From assembly GCF_023703325.1 (NCBI RefSeq), contig NZ_JAMQGM010000019.1, positions 62,001 through 126,000 of the forward strand: DNA of 64,000 nucleotides, written 5' to 3'. The DNA comes from Streptomyces meridianus (GTDB lineage Bacteria; Actinomycetota; Actinomycetes; Streptomycetales; Streptomycetaceae). Shown here one piece after another: positions 17,517 to 26,958 of this stretch; positions within the stretch are counted from its first letter, which is position 1; every line of letters begins with the position of its first letter. A program made the translations under genes and the position numbers. The notes beneath the pieces were generated by a model, which had not been told where the DNA came from, searched no databases, and worked only from the letters and a program-made list of their open reading frames with translations.

Positions 17517-17561
17517 TTCGTGCGTTCCGCGTCGTTCGCTCGCCGCCCGGGGTGCCCGGTG

Positions 17562-18626
17562 TCAGCGCTGCGGAGGGAAGCCCTCCAGGACGTCCAGCAC
17601 CCGGTCCACGTCGGAGCGGGTGTTGTACAGGTGGAAGGCGGCCCGCAGGTTCCCGGCCCGCACGGACAACTGCGCTCCCGCCTTGACCAGCGCCTCCTCG
17701 GCATGCCCGAGGCCGGGGACGGACACGATGGCGGATCCGGGCGCCGGCACCGGCCGGTGGCCCAGCCGAGTGAGACCGTCCCGGAACCGGTCGGCGAGCG
17801 CCCGGTTGTGGGGTCCGATGACCTCGGGGGTCACCTCCTCGACGACGGCGAGGGAGTGCTGGGCGGCGAGGTAGGGCAGCATGGCCGGGCTCTCGTCGTA
17901 GCGGCGCGCGGACCGGGCGAGGGGCTCGACGACCCCGTAGGTGCTGCTCCAGGGTTCCTCCGCGGCGGCCATGCCCGCGAAGATCGGCCGCAGGCCGTCG
18001 TCCTCGCCGGGCACGACGAGGAACGAGGTCCCGCGCGGGCAGAGCAGCCACTTGTACGCGCCGCACACCGTGTAGTCGAAGTCGCCGGCCCGCAACGGCA
18101 GCCAGCCGGCGGACTGGGTCGCGTCCACGAGCGTGCGAGCCCCGTGGGCCTCGGCGGCGGCACGGATCGCGTCCAGGTCGGCGATGCGCCCGTCCGCGGA
18201 CTGGACGCTGCTGACAGCGACGAGCGCGGTGCCCGGCCGGACGGCGTCCGCCACGTCCTCCAGCGGCACGCTGCGCAGTTTCAGGTCGCCGCGGACGGCG
18301 AACGGGTTGACGAGGGAGCTGAAGTCGCCGTCGGCGACGACGACCTCGGCCCCGCTGGGCAGGGCGGAGGCCATCAGGCCGACGTGGACGGCGACGGCCC
18401 CGGCCACGGCCACCCGCCCGGCCGGCACCCCTACCAGCCGGGCGAAGGCCGCACGGGCGACTCCCGCGGACTCGAAGCCGGCGCCGGGCACCGGACGCCC
18501 GGCGACGCAGTCCTCGACGGCCCCCCGGAGCGCGGCGGCCGCCCGTTCCGGCAGCAGGCCGGCGGTGGCGGTGTTGAGATAGACGGTCTTCGGCGCGAAA
18601 CGCGCGCCCCCCGGACTGTTTTCCAT
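17562..18626 (-). CDS. Class V aminotransferase-fold PLP enzyme
   Basis: 354 aa from ATG 18626 (MENSPGG); TTG 18635 would add three residues. Seen: VYLNTATAGLLPE at the N terminus, VDATQSAGWLPL (PLP-binding Asp), and the Schiff-base Lys in VCGAYKWLLCPRG, as in cysteine desulfurase/isopenicillin-N-epimerase-like proteins. The active-site Cys loop of SufS-type desulfurases is not seen, so another aminotransferase or lyase reaction is likely. Same strand as the aldehyde dehydrogenase upstream (112-nt gap), possibly cotranscribed. Substrate unknown. Confidence 0.85.
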   Translation of the reverse strand: MENSPGGARFAPKTVYLNTATAGLLPERAAAALRGAVEDCVAGRPVPGAGFESAGVARAAFARLVGVPAGRVAVAGAVAVHVGLMASALPSGAEVVVADGDFSSLVNPFAVRGDLKLRSVPLEDVADAVRPGTALVAVSSVQSADGRIADLDAIRAAAEAHGARTLVDATQSAGWLPLRAGDFDYTVCGAYKWLLCPRGTSFLVVPGEDDGLRPIFAGMAAAEEPWSSTYGVVEPLARSARRYDESPAMLPYLAAQHSLAVVEEVTPEVIGPHNRALADRFRDGLTRLGHRPVPAPGSAIVSVPGLGHAEEALVKAGAQLSVRAGNLRAAFHLYNTRSDVDRVLDVLEGFPPQR

Positions 18627-18737
18627 AACGGCCAATATGCGTCCCGCAGCCCCGTCCGTCCATGGCGCATGGTCCGGCCCGCGTTCCCGCGAACGTCCCG
18701 ACCGGGGATGATGCCGACGTTCCGGCGGCCGGCCGGT

Positions 18738-20258
18738 TCAGCGTTCCGGACGGCCGTCGACGCGCCGGGGCAGTCCGAGTGGGTTGTCCTCGCGGAGCTC
18801 CGGCGGCAGCAGGGCGGCCGGGGTGTTCTGGAAGGCGACGGGCCGTTGCCAGCGCTCGATCGCCGTGCTGCCCACGGACGTCGAGGTGGACGTGGCCGCC
18901 GGGTAGGGGCCTCCGTGGTGCTGCGCCGGGGCGACGGCCACGCCGGTCGGCCAGCCGTTGACGACCACCCGGCCCGCGAGGGGAGTGAGCCGGGCGAGGA
19001 GCCGGGACCCCGCCCCGCTGTCCTCCTCCTCGGCGACGTGCAGGGTCGCCGTGAGGTTGCCCGGCAGCCGGGCCAGCACCGCGGCGATCTCGTCGTCGTC
19101 CTCGTAGCGCGCCACCACGGTGACCGGGCCGAAGCACTCCTCGAACAGCAGGTCGTGGCCGGTGTCGGCCAGCCGCGCGGCCCGGACGGAGAGGAAGCCC
19201 GCGCTGACCGCGGTCTCCCCGCTCTGCCCGGGGGTCACCGGGCTCTCCACGCCGGGCAGCTGCAAACGGTCGCGGACGCCCGCCACGAACGCCTCGCGCA
19301 TGCGCGAGTCCAGCATGACGCTCTCGGTGCTGTCGCTGAGCTCATCGGTCAGCGCGCCGACGAGACGGTCGCCGTCCTCGCCCGAAGGGGCCAGCACGAG
19401 GCCGGGCTTCACGCAGAACTGGCCGGCTCCGAGCGTGACCGACCCGGCGAGCCCGGCGCCGATGGTGCCGCCCCGCTCCGCAGCGGCGGCGCGGGTGACG
19501 ACGACGGGATTGAGACTGCCCAGTTCACCGTGGAAGGGGATGGGGACGGGCCGGGCCGCCGCCGCGTCGAACAGGGCTCGTCCGCCGCGCACGGATCCGG
19601 TGAACCCGGCCGCGGCGACCAGCGGGTGCTCCACGAGGTCGACTCCGGCGCGGAAGCCGTGGACGAGTCCGACCACCGCCTCGGGCAGCCCGCAGGCGGC
19701 AGCCGCCCGGCGCAGTACGGATGCGCACAGTTCGGACGTTGCGGGATGATCCGGGTGCGCCTTGACGACCACGGGACAGCCGGCGGCCAGTGCGCTGGCG
19801 GTGTCGCCGCCCGGCACGGAGAAGGCGAGCGGGAAGTTGCCGGCGGCGTAGACGGCGACGACGCCGAGGGGCACCTTGTATCGGCGCAGGTCGGGCCGCG
19901 GGACGGGCTGCGCGCCCGGGTCGGCGTGGTCGATCATCACGTCGAGGAAGGCGCCTTCGTCGACGATTCCGGCGAAGGCCCGCAACTGGTGGCAGGTGCG
20001 CGCCAGTTCGCCGTTGAGCCGGCCGGGTCCGAGCGCGGTCTCGGCGTCGGCCGCCTCGATCACGTACTCCCGGGACGCCTCGAGGAGGTCCGCTGCCGTG
20101 CGCAGCAGGGCGGCACGGGCCGGCCGGTCCGCGAGCGCCTCCCTGGCTGCGTGGGCCGCGCGGACGGTGTCGTCGACCTCTTCGGCCGTGGCCTCGTCGG
20201 CAACGTGCTCGCGCTGCTTACCGGTTCGGGGGTCGATACTCCAGACCGCTGCTGTCAC
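18738..20258 (-). CDS. Aldehyde dehydrogenase (NADP+), ketoglutarate-semialdehyde type
   Basis: 506 aa. Seen: VPLGVVAVYAAGNFPLAFSVPGGD, VVVKAHPDHPATSE, catalytic Glu in PFHGELGSLNPVV and catalytic Cys in GAGQFCVKPGLVLAP, then LFEECFGPVTVVARY. The AGNFPLAFSV and QFCVKPG forms are typical of the alpha-ketoglutaric-semialdehyde/fatty-aldehyde dehydrogenase branch. GTG 20258 (VTAAVWSIDP) has GGGAAGGA upstream; the frame remains open to 20627 but loses homology. Real substrate not determinable. Confidence 0.88.
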   Translation of the reverse strand: MTAAVWSIDPRTGKQREHVADEATAEEVDDTVRAAHAAREALADRPARAALLRTAADLLEASREYVIEAADAETALGPGRLNGELARTCHQLRAFAGIVDEGAFLDVMIDHADPGAQPVPRPDLRRYKVPLGVVAVYAAGNFPLAFSVPGGDTASALAAGCPVVVKAHPDHPATSELCASVLRRAAAACGLPEAVVGLVHGFRAGVDLVEHPLVAAAGFTGSVRGGRALFDAAAARPVPIPFHGELGSLNPVVVTRAAAAERGGTIGAGLAGSVTLGAGQFCVKPGLVLAPSGEDGDRLVGALTDELSDSTESVMLDSRMREAFVAGVRDRLQLPGVESPVTPGQSGETAVSAGFLSVRAARLADTGHDLLFEECFGPVTVVARYEDDDEIAAVLARLPGNLTATLHVAEEEDSGAGSRLLARLTPLAGRVVVNGWPTGVAVAPAQHHGGPYPAATSTSTSVGSTAIERWQRPVAFQNTPAALLPPELREDNPLGLPRRVDGRPER

Positions 20259-20511
20259 CGCGCATCCTTCCCTGCTGCCGCGCGGGGACGTCGGACGCTC
20301 AAAGCGGGTCGGCGTCCCCGGTGATGACCCCCTTGCGGACCCTAAGTGGCCCGCGACGAGAGGGTCAAGACTGCTCACCACCTGCACCGATGCCTCCCCG
20401 ACGGGGTTCGGCACACCACGGCGGCGGCCGTGTGCGGGGCGGCGGCGGCCCGGCGGCGCCGTCCGGCGTGGGGCGTGGAACCGCGAACCGGGGTCGTTCG
20501 TTACCCCGGGC

Positions 20512-21693
20512 ATGACCGCAATGACCCCTGGCTCGAACCTGCCGCTGCCCGTTCCGAACGTGACGGTGGACGTCAGCGCGCCGGTGCCGCTCGATGTGTC
20601 GGGCCTGCTGCTCGCCGCCGACGGCAAGGTGCGCTCCGACGACGACTTCGTCTTCTACAACCAGCCCGACGGTCCCGGTGTGACGCACCGGGCGGGCGGC
20701 GGCGCGGGGCCGGATTCCGTGACAGTGGACACCGCCGCGATTCCGGACGGCATCGAGAAAATCGTGGTGACCGCCAGCCTCGGCGCACCGGGGACCACCT
20801 TCGCCGGGACCGAGCCGACCGCGACGGTCCGCAGCGCCGGGGACGGCAGCGTCATCGCCACGTTCACCCCGCCGCAGCTCGGCACGGAGACGGCGCTGGT
20901 CGTCGTGGAGGTGTACCGGCGCGGCGGGGCGTGGAAGGTGCGCGCTGTCGGCCAGGGCTACGCCGACGGGCTCGCGGGCATCGCCACCGACTTCGGCGTC
21001 AGCGTGGAGGAGCCGGCCGCCGCACCGGCCCCGACGGCTCCCCCGCAGCCCGCAGCCGCTCCCCCGGCGCCCGCCGTCGCACCGGCACCTGCGCCCGCCC
21101 CGGGCGCGGGCGCGGGCAAGATCAACCTCGACAAGGGCCGCGTCAGTCTGCAGAAGAACCAGACGGTGTCGCTGGTGAAGGGCGGCGCCCCGTTCATGGC
21201 GTCGGTGCGGATGGGGCTCGGCTGGGAGCCGGCGTACCGGGGCAAGGACATCGACCTGGACGCCTCGGTCATCGCCTACGGCCCGGACCGCAAGAAGATC
21301 GACGCGTGCTACTTCGGCAAGCTCGCCATCCTGGGCGGCGTCATCCAGCACTCCGGGGACAATCTCACCGGTGAGGGCGGCGGGGACGACGAGGTCATCA
21401 CGGTGCATCTGCGCGATCTGCCGCAGCAGGTCACCGGCCTGGTGTTCACCGTGAACTCGTTCTCGGGCCAGAAGTTCACCGAAGTCGCCAAGGCCTACTG
21501 CCGCCTGCTGGACGCCGGATCGGGAGAGGAGCTGGTCCGGTTCGATCTGACCGGTGCCGAGCCCCGTACCGGCGTCATGATGTGCAAGCTCATCCGCCAG
21601 TTCTCCGGCGAATGGGAGATGACGGCGATGGGCGAGTACGTGGACTCGCGGACCGTGCGCGGCATGGTCAAGCCGGGCGGCCAGGCCCTCTGA
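20512..21693 (+). CDS. TerD-family stress protein with two domains
   Basis: 393 aa. N-terminal TerD-like domain (LDVSGLLLAADGKVRSDDDFVFYNQP, GYADGLAGIATDFGV), a Pro/Ala linker at about residues 165-203, and a second TerD/TerZ-like domain (RVSLQKNQTVSLVKG, DIDLDASVIAY, HSGDNLTGEGGGDDEVI, VFTVNSFSGQKF). Acidic DSDDD/GGGDDE clusters are the calcium-binding sites of this family. ATG 20512 or 20521 begins the domain. Such proteins are common in Streptomyces and linked to tellurite, stress and development; the exact role is unknown. Confidence 0.88.
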   Translation: MTAMTPGSNLPLPVPNVTVDVSAPVPLDVSGLLLAADGKVRSDDDFVFYNQPDGPGVTHRAGGGAGPDSVTVDTAAIPDGIEKIVVTASLGAPGTTFAGTEPTATVRSAGDGSVIATFTPPQLGTETALVVVEVYRRGGAWKVRAVGQGYADGLAGIATDFGVSVEEPAAAPAPTAPPQPAAAPPAPAVAPAPAPAPGAGAGKINLDKGRVSLQKNQTVSLVKGGAPFMASVRMGLGWEPAYRGKDIDLDASVIAYGPDRKKIDACYFGKLAILGGVIQHSGDNLTGEGGGDDEVITVHLRDLPQQVTGLVFTVNSFSGQKFTEVAKAYCRLLDAGSGEELVRFDLTGAEPRTGVMMCKLIRQFSGEWEMTAMGEYVDSRTVRGMVKPGGQAL

Positions 21694-21723
21694 GGGCCTC
21701 GACATCTCCGGAGCAACGCCGTC

Positions 21724-21756
21724 GGTCCGTACCGGCACGGAGGGCCGGTACGGACC
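21724..21756. terminator. Bidirectional terminator between terD-like gene and phoX
   Basis: GGTCCGTACCGGC pairs perfectly with GCCGGTACGGACC (13-bp stem, 7-nt loop) between two converging genes. Confidence 0.85.
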
Positions 21757-21768
21757 GCGGGCGGCTGC

Positions 21769-23208
21769 TCAGCGGGGCTGGCGCTTCCAGGGCCCGCTGA
21801 TGGCCAGCATCAGTCCGGGGTCCTGGATGTTGGCGTAGAGGGTCTTGCCGTCGGGCGAGAAGACGACACCGGTGAACTCGCTGTACACCGGCTCGGATTC
21901 GCTGCCGATGTTGATCTCGTTGCGGGCGATGGGGTAGGTGCGTCCGCTCTCGGTGGCACCGAACAGGTGCTGGATGCCATCGCCGTCCTCGGCGATGACG
22001 AGCCCACCGTACGGGGAGACGGTGATGTTGTCCGGGCCGTCGAAGGCGCCGTCCTTCGACGGGTCCGGGTTGACGCCGAAACGCACCTTCAGCGTGAGGG
22101 TCCGGCGGCGCGGGTCGTAGAACCACACCTGGCCGTCGTGCGCGACGGGGCTCTCCTCACGGGCGAACGACGAGACGAAGTACGCGCCGCCGTCGGCCCA
22201 CCACATGCCCTCGAGCTTGCGGGCGCGGGTGATCTCGTGGTCGCCGAACTGCTTGCGGATCGGCGTGGACCGGGCGTCCCGGTCCGGCACCTCGGCCCAG
22301 TCCACCCCGTAGACGGTGCCGACCTCGGTGGCCCGCGACAGGTCGTCGACGAAGCGGCCGCCGGAGTCGGTGCACACGGCCGCGGCGAGCACGCCGGCGT
22401 CGTCGGCCAGGGTGCGGAACTTCCCGCGTCCGTGGGTGTAGCCCTCCGGCGGAGTCCAGCGGTAGAGCAGCCCGTTGGGGCCGGAGGAGTCCTCGGTGAG
22501 GTAGGCGTGGCCGCGCTTGGGGTCGATGACGACGGCCTCGTGCTCGAACCGGCCGAGCGCCTTGACGGGCTTCGGGTCGCGGTTGGCACGGCGGTCCTGC
22601 GGGTCGACCTCGAAGGCGTAGCCGTGGTCCTTGGTCATGCCGTTCTGGCCGGCCTTGTCGGCGTTCTCCTCGCAGGTCAGCCAGGTGCCCCAGGCAGTGC
22701 GCCCGCCTGCGCAGTTGGTCGACGTGCCCGCGATGCCGACCCACTCGGCGACGTGGGCGCCGTCCACCTCGACGACCGTGCAGCCGCCGGCGGCGGCAGG
22801 ATCGTAGACGAGCCCGTCGGTGAGCGGCACCGGGTGCTCGACGTCGGCCCGCGGGCCCTTGATCTCGTGGTTGTTGACGAGCAGCGTCACGCCCCGGGGG
22901 CCCTCGAAGGTGGACGTGCCGTCGTGCTTGGCCGGCGTCGGCTCACCGGATTCGAGCTTGGTGACGCCGGTCCGCGTGATCACGCGGTAGGAGAAGCCGG
23001 CGGGCAGGGCGAGGACGCCCTCGGGATCGTCGACGAGCGGGCCGTAACCGAGCCCGGAGGCGTCGCGGGCCGGCTCCTCCCGGTCGGAGTCGCTCGGGAC
23101 GCCGATGGCGCCCGGTGCGGTGGCAAGCACCCCGACGCTGCCCGCCAGGGCAACGCCGGCGCCGGTGTAGGCGGAGCGCTTCGCGAACTCTCTGCGGCTG
23201 AGCGGCAT
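21769..23208 (-). CDS. phoX: Tat-exported alkaline phosphatase PhoX (DUF839)
   Basis: 479 aa from ATG 23208, which has GGGAG 6 nt upstream; ATG 23214 touches the same site too closely. Seen: twin-arginine signal SRREFAKRS followed by a hydrophobic stretch to ATAPG; PhoX core blocks GVTLLVNNHEI, TWLTCEENADK, FEHEAVVIDPKRGHAYLTEDS, FDGPDNITVSPYGGLVIAEDG and the end motif FSPDGKTLYANIQDPG. PhoX enzymes are Ca/Fe-dependent phosphomonoesterases secreted under phosphate limitation. A candidate PHO box lies 56-77 bp upstream. Confidence 0.92.
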   Translation of the reverse strand: MPLSRREFAKRSAYTGAGVALAGSVGVLATAPGAIGVPSDSDREEPARDASGLGYGPLVDDPEGVLALPAGFSYRVITRTGVTKLESGEPTPAKHDGTSTFEGPRGVTLLVNNHEIKGPRADVEHPVPLTDGLVYDPAAAGGCTVVEVDGAHVAEWVGIAGTSTNCAGGRTAWGTWLTCEENADKAGQNGMTKDHGYAFEVDPQDRRANRDPKPVKALGRFEHEAVVIDPKRGHAYLTEDSSGPNGLLYRWTPPEGYTHGRGKFRTLADDAGVLAAAVCTDSGGRFVDDLSRATEVGTVYGVDWAEVPDRDARSTPIRKQFGDHEITRARKLEGMWWADGGAYFVSSFAREESPVAHDGQVWFYDPRRRTLTLKVRFGVNPDPSKDGAFDGPDNITVSPYGGLVIAEDGDGIQHLFGATESGRTYPIARNEINIGSESEPVYSEFTGVVFSPDGKTLYANIQDPGLMLAISGPWKRQPR

Positions 23209-23263
23209 GGTCATCTCCCGGATGGCCGAGTCTGTCCTTGTGTTCTGCGGCCACGCTGTCCCC

Positions 23264-23285
23264 CGAGGGGGAACAGCGGTTGAAC
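23264..23285 (-). promoter_or_regulatory. Candidate PHO box (PhoP-binding direct repeats) upstream of phoX
   Basis: On the minus strand GTTCAACCGCT is followed directly by GTTCCCCCTCG, two 11-nt direct repeats beginning GTTC with C-rich continuation, as in the Streptomyces PhoP operator (consensus close to GTTCACC per unit). Placement in front of a PhoX gene supports it. Confidence 0.65.
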
Positions 23286-23346
23286 ACGACACGTCATCCG
23301 GGCGGACCCGTCGCCAATCCTCACCGGCGCCGGGCGGCCGACGGCC

Positions 23347-24861
23347 TCATCCCCCGTGTCGGGAGCGCGCCTTGAAAGCGGCCTTGCGGGCCTCCTTCGC
23401 GACCGCACGGTCCGGGTGGAGCCGGCCCATCGCCTCCAGCACGTCGGCCGTCGCCGGGTGGTCGACCCGCCAGACGGTGTCGAAGAAGCCGCTGTGTCCG
23501 CTCACCAGTCCCTGGACGAGCTCCCGCAGTTCGGCGGAGTCGCTCTGCGCGGTCAGCTGTGCGGCGATGGTGTCCACGGTCAGCCAGAAGACCATGTCCT
23601 GCGGGGGCTCGGGGACGTCGGCCGCGCCGTTCTCGGTCAGCCACACCCGGGCGAGCCCGCCGAGGTGGGGGTCGTCGAGCACCTCGCGCAGGGCCGGCTC
23701 GGCTTCCCGGCCGACCAGGGAGAGAGCCTGCTGGCAGCCCAGCCGGCGCAGGGGTGCGCTCTCGTCGTCACCGCGTCCGGCGGCGAGCAGTTCGCGGGCG
23801 GCCGAGGCTGCGTCGCGCCGGGCCACCCACAGCTCCACCTCGGCGCGCGCGGCGGACTCCGGGTAGTGGGGCAGCCGGTCGAGGAGGACGTCGGCGCCCT
23901 TGTCGCTCAGGTCCCCCACCGCCGGGGCCTCCACGCCGGCGTCGAGCATCCGCGAGCGCATCCCGTAGACGCCGAGGGGCGTGAGCCGCACCATGCCGTA
24001 GCGGGTGATGTCCTCCTCGTCGCCGAGCGCGGCTGCGTCCGCCCCGTCCCGGTCGTCGCCGATCTCCTCGACCAGCGCCTCGTCCATGGGTCGGTACTCG
24101 ACGAAACCGATGGGCGCGAGCAGCCGGAACTGGTCGTCCAGGCGCATCATGGCCGTCGACACCTCCTCGAGGACGTCGTCGGTGGGCTCGTCCATGTCGT
24201 CGGGGACGATCACGGATGCGGCGAGGGCCGGGAGCGGCACGGCCCGTTCACCCGCCTCGTCCTCGAGCGCGGTGAGCAGGTAGAGGTTGCCGAGGACGCC
24301 GTCGAGGAAGGCCGCCTCCTCGTCGGCGTCCCAGTCGAGCTCGTCGAGGTCGGGTTCGCCCCCCTCGGCGATGCCGTCCAGCAGATCCTCGAGATCGGGC
24401 GCGCAGGCGTCCGCGAGAACGCCCTCGAGCCCGTCCAGCCAGATCTCGAGGACGTCGTGGGGGGAGCCGGAGGTGAGCAGGTCTTCCGCGTCCTGGCCGG
24501 GTTCGGCGTAGGCGGGGACCGGTACGGGGGTTCCGTCCTCGCCGACCGGGCCGGCCTCGCCGCCCGGGACGTCCTCGGCGTCGGCTTCGACCAGTTCGAC
24601 GAGACCGGTGTCCACGGCGAACCGCCAGGCGTCGTCGGCATCCGCCGGGCCCGTGTCGTCGTCCGCGAGCCCGAGGTGGGCGACGGCCTCGTTCAGCTGC
24701 TTCTCCAGGAGCGTCCCGGTCACGCCGACGGGGATCCGGGGCCCGGACCAGCGGGCGAGCCGGACGGCCCGGGAGTAGAGCGGAGCCGCGAGGGCCTCCC
24801 GGGCGAGCTCCGCCTCGGAGGGCAGCCGCACCGGCGGCATGGTGGTGCGTTCTCCGGACAT
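23347..24861 (-). CDS. Acidic hypothetical protein
   Basis: 504 aa from ATG 24861 (MSGERTTMPPVRLP), which has GGAGA upstream; ATG 24840 is an internal alternative. Not recognised. It is very acidic in the middle (Asp/Glu-rich, e.g. DLDELDWDADEEAAF), with alpha-helical Ala/Leu-rich character; the C-terminal third (QALSLVGREAEPALREVLDDPHLGGLARVWL, VLEAMGRLHPDRAVAKEARKAAFKA) looks like HEAT-type helical repeats and ends in a basic tail. No signal peptide or membrane segment. It lies upstream of phoX (138-nt gap containing the PHO box), divergent from the nuclease gene. Confidence 0.8.
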   Translation of the reverse strand: MSGERTTMPPVRLPSEAELAREALAAPLYSRAVRLARWSGPRIPVGVTGTLLEKQLNEAVAHLGLADDDTGPADADDAWRFAVDTGLVELVEADAEDVPGGEAGPVGEDGTPVPVPAYAEPGQDAEDLLTSGSPHDVLEIWLDGLEGVLADACAPDLEDLLDGIAEGGEPDLDELDWDADEEAAFLDGVLGNLYLLTALEDEAGERAVPLPALAASVIVPDDMDEPTDDVLEEVSTAMMRLDDQFRLLAPIGFVEYRPMDEALVEEIGDDRDGADAAALGDEEDITRYGMVRLTPLGVYGMRSRMLDAGVEAPAVGDLSDKGADVLLDRLPHYPESAARAEVELWVARRDAASAARELLAAGRGDDESAPLRRLGCQQALSLVGREAEPALREVLDDPHLGGLARVWLTENGAADVPEPPQDMVFWLTVDTIAAQLTAQSDSAELRELVQGLVSGHSGFFDTVWRVDHPATADVLEAMGRLHPDRAVAKEARKAAFKARSRHGG

Positions 24862-25048
24862 CAGGGGGGTCTCCTCGAAGCTGCGGGACCGGACGGTGCC
24901 CAAGCGTAGACGGATATGACCGCATGCCGCCGGTCCGCAGCCCCGACATACCCCGCACTTCGCCGGTCTCTTGACAACTACCGTACGCACACACGAGATT
25001 GACGCGCGTAGACGTCTTGCTCCGTTTCCCTTCACCTTCGGAGACCCC

Positions 25049-26878
25049 ATGCCCGCACACTCCCACCGCAGACCGGCAGCCGTCGGGGCCGCCGCAGCAG
25101 CCGCGATCGCGGCCGGACTGCTCGCCGCGCCCGGAACGGCCGGCGCCGCGGAGCTCCGGATCCACGACATCCAGGGCGACACCCGGATATCGCCGCTGGC
25201 CGGTCATCAGGTGACCGAGATCCCCGGAACCGTCACGGCCCTCCGCGCCTTCGGCTCGGCCCGCGGTTTCTGGGTCCAGGACACGGCTCCGGACGGAGAC
25301 CCGGCAACGAGCGAGGGCATCTTCGTCTTCAACGGGTCCAGGACACCGGACGTGAAGCCCGGCGACAGTGTCCTGGTCTCCGGCACGGTCTCCGAGTACT
25401 ACCCGGGCGGTTCGGCCGCCGGAGGCCAGTCCGTCACCGAACTCACCAAGGCCACCTGGAGCGTCGTCTCCTCCGGCAACCCGCTGCCGGCTGCGTTCCC
25501 GCTCAAGCCCTCGACGATTCCCGGCCGTTACGCCCCCGAGACCGGCGGTGACCGCAACATCGAGCGGCTGGCGCTGCGCCCGGGCTCGTACGCGCTCGAC
25601 CGCTACGAGTCGCTGGAGGGCATGCGGACCCGGCTGCAGGACGCGAACGTCGTCGGCGCGACCACGAAGTACAACGAGCTGTGGGTGACGGCCGAACCGC
25701 ACGAGAACCGCACCTCCCGCGGCGGCACGCTCTACCGATCCTACGGGGACCAGAACGGCGGCCGGGTCAAGGTCGTCTCCCTCATCCCGTTCGCCGAGCG
25801 GCCCTTCCCCGAGGTCAACGTGGGCGACCGGCTGACCGGCGCCACCGCCGGGCCGCTCGACTACGACCGGTTCGGCGGCTACACCCTCCAGGCCACGGAA
25901 CTCGGCGAGCACGAGCACAACGGGCTGGAGCGGGAGACCACCCGCCGTCAGTCCGCGGACGAACTCTCCATCGCCACCTACAACGTGGAGAACCTGTCGC
26001 CGAAGGACTCCGCCGCCAAGTTCGCCCGGCTCTCCGAGGCCGTCGTGACGCACCTGGCCTCGCCGGACATCATCGCCCTGGAGGAGGTCCAGGACGACAA
26101 CGGCTCCACCAACGACGCCGTGGTCTCGGCGGACGCCACGCTGAAGAAGCTCACCGACGCGATCTCGGCCGCCGGCGGACCGTCGTACGCCTGGCGGCAG
26201 ATCGATCCCGAGGACGACCGGGACGGCGGCCAGCCCGGCGGCAACATCCGCGTGGCCTTCCTCTACAACCCGGAGCGCGTGTCGTTCGAGGACGTCGCGG
26301 GCGGTGACGCGACGACGCCCGTGACCCCGGTGAAGCGGGACGGCGCGGTGACGCTGTCTGCCAACCCCGGCCGGATCGACCCGCAGAACCCGGCCTGGGA
26401 GGACAGCCGCAAGCCCCTCGCGGCCCGGTTCACCTTCCGCGGCGAGCCGGTGTACGTCGTCGCCAACCACTTCAACAGCAAGGGCGGGGATCAGGGCCTC
26501 GACAGCCGCTTCCAGCCGCCGACGCGCAGCTCCGAGACCCAGCGCATCGCCCAGGCGGCCATCGTCAACACCTGGATGAAGTCGCTCCTGGATCTCGATC
26601 CGAAGGCGCGCGTCGTCGTCGCGGGCGACCTCAACGACTACGCCTTCTCCCCCGCCCTGGACCGGCTCACCGACGGCGGTGTCCTCACCGACCTGGTGTC
26701 CCGGCTGCCGCGCGGCGAGCAGTACGGCTACGTCTACAACGGCAACTCGCAGGTGCTGGACCACATGCTCACCAGCCGCTCGCTGAGCCGCGCGGACTAC
26801 GACGTCGTCCACATCAACGCGGAGTTCGCCGACCAGGCGAGCGACCACGACCCCCAGGTGCTGCGCATCCGCCCGTAG
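25049..26878 (+). CDS. Secreted endonuclease/exonuclease/phosphatase-family nuclease
   Basis: 609 aa. Signal peptide (basic RR, hydrophobic AAAAAAIAAGLLAAP, cleavage after GTAGA). N-terminal OB-like domain (IQGDTRISPLAGHQVTEIPG, ARGFWVQD, VSGTVSEYYPGG), then an EEP catalytic domain with SIATYNVENLSP, IALEEVQDDNG, VANHFNSKGGD, VAGDLNDYAFSP and the final SDHDPQV dyad. These are the DNase I-like active-site blocks, all intact. Resembles ExeM/NucH-type extracellular nucleases. ATG 25049 follows CGGAGA. Clear paralogue of 52615-54411. Next to phoX, so a nucleic-acid phosphate scavenging role is plausible. Confidence 0.9.
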   Translation: MPAHSHRRPAAVGAAAAAAIAAGLLAAPGTAGAAELRIHDIQGDTRISPLAGHQVTEIPGTVTALRAFGSARGFWVQDTAPDGDPATSEGIFVFNGSRTPDVKPGDSVLVSGTVSEYYPGGSAAGGQSVTELTKATWSVVSSGNPLPAAFPLKPSTIPGRYAPETGGDRNIERLALRPGSYALDRYESLEGMRTRLQDANVVGATTKYNELWVTAEPHENRTSRGGTLYRSYGDQNGGRVKVVSLIPFAERPFPEVNVGDRLTGATAGPLDYDRFGGYTLQATELGEHEHNGLERETTRRQSADELSIATYNVENLSPKDSAAKFARLSEAVVTHLASPDIIALEEVQDDNGSTNDAVVSADATLKKLTDAISAAGGPSYAWRQIDPEDDRDGGQPGGNIRVAFLYNPERVSFEDVAGGDATTPVTPVKRDGAVTLSANPGRIDPQNPAWEDSRKPLAARFTFRGEPVYVVANHFNSKGGDQGLDSRFQPPTRSSETQRIAQAAIVNTWMKSLLDLDPKARVVVAGDLNDYAFSPALDRLTDGGVLTDLVSRLPRGEQYGYVYNGNSQVLDHMLTSRSLSRADYDVVHINAEFADQASDHDPQVLRIRP

Positions 26879-26893
26879 CACCGCTTCCCGCCC

Positions 26894-26925
26894 GCTGCCC
26901 GGCCGTCCCCCACCGGCCGGGCAGC
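26894..26925. terminator. Bidirectional terminator after the nuclease gene
   Basis: GCTGCCCGGCCG pairs perfectly with CGGCCGGGCAGC (12-bp stem, 8-nt loop) between convergent genes. Confidence 0.85.
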
Positions 26926-26958
26926 AGCCTGTGGGGGGCCGTGCGCCGTTCGGGGCGG

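Noticed and set aside
14466..20324. Very long open frames opposite or offset to real genes (for example 14466-17351 minus and 17376-20324 plus)
   Set aside because: They lack family motifs, lie fully over ect, aminotransferase and aldehyde dehydrogenase genes, and are the usual stop-poor shadow frames of GC-rich DNA.
24960..25048. PHO box upstream of the first nuclease
   Set aside because: GTTTCCC and TTCACC occur but not as 11-nt spaced repeats.
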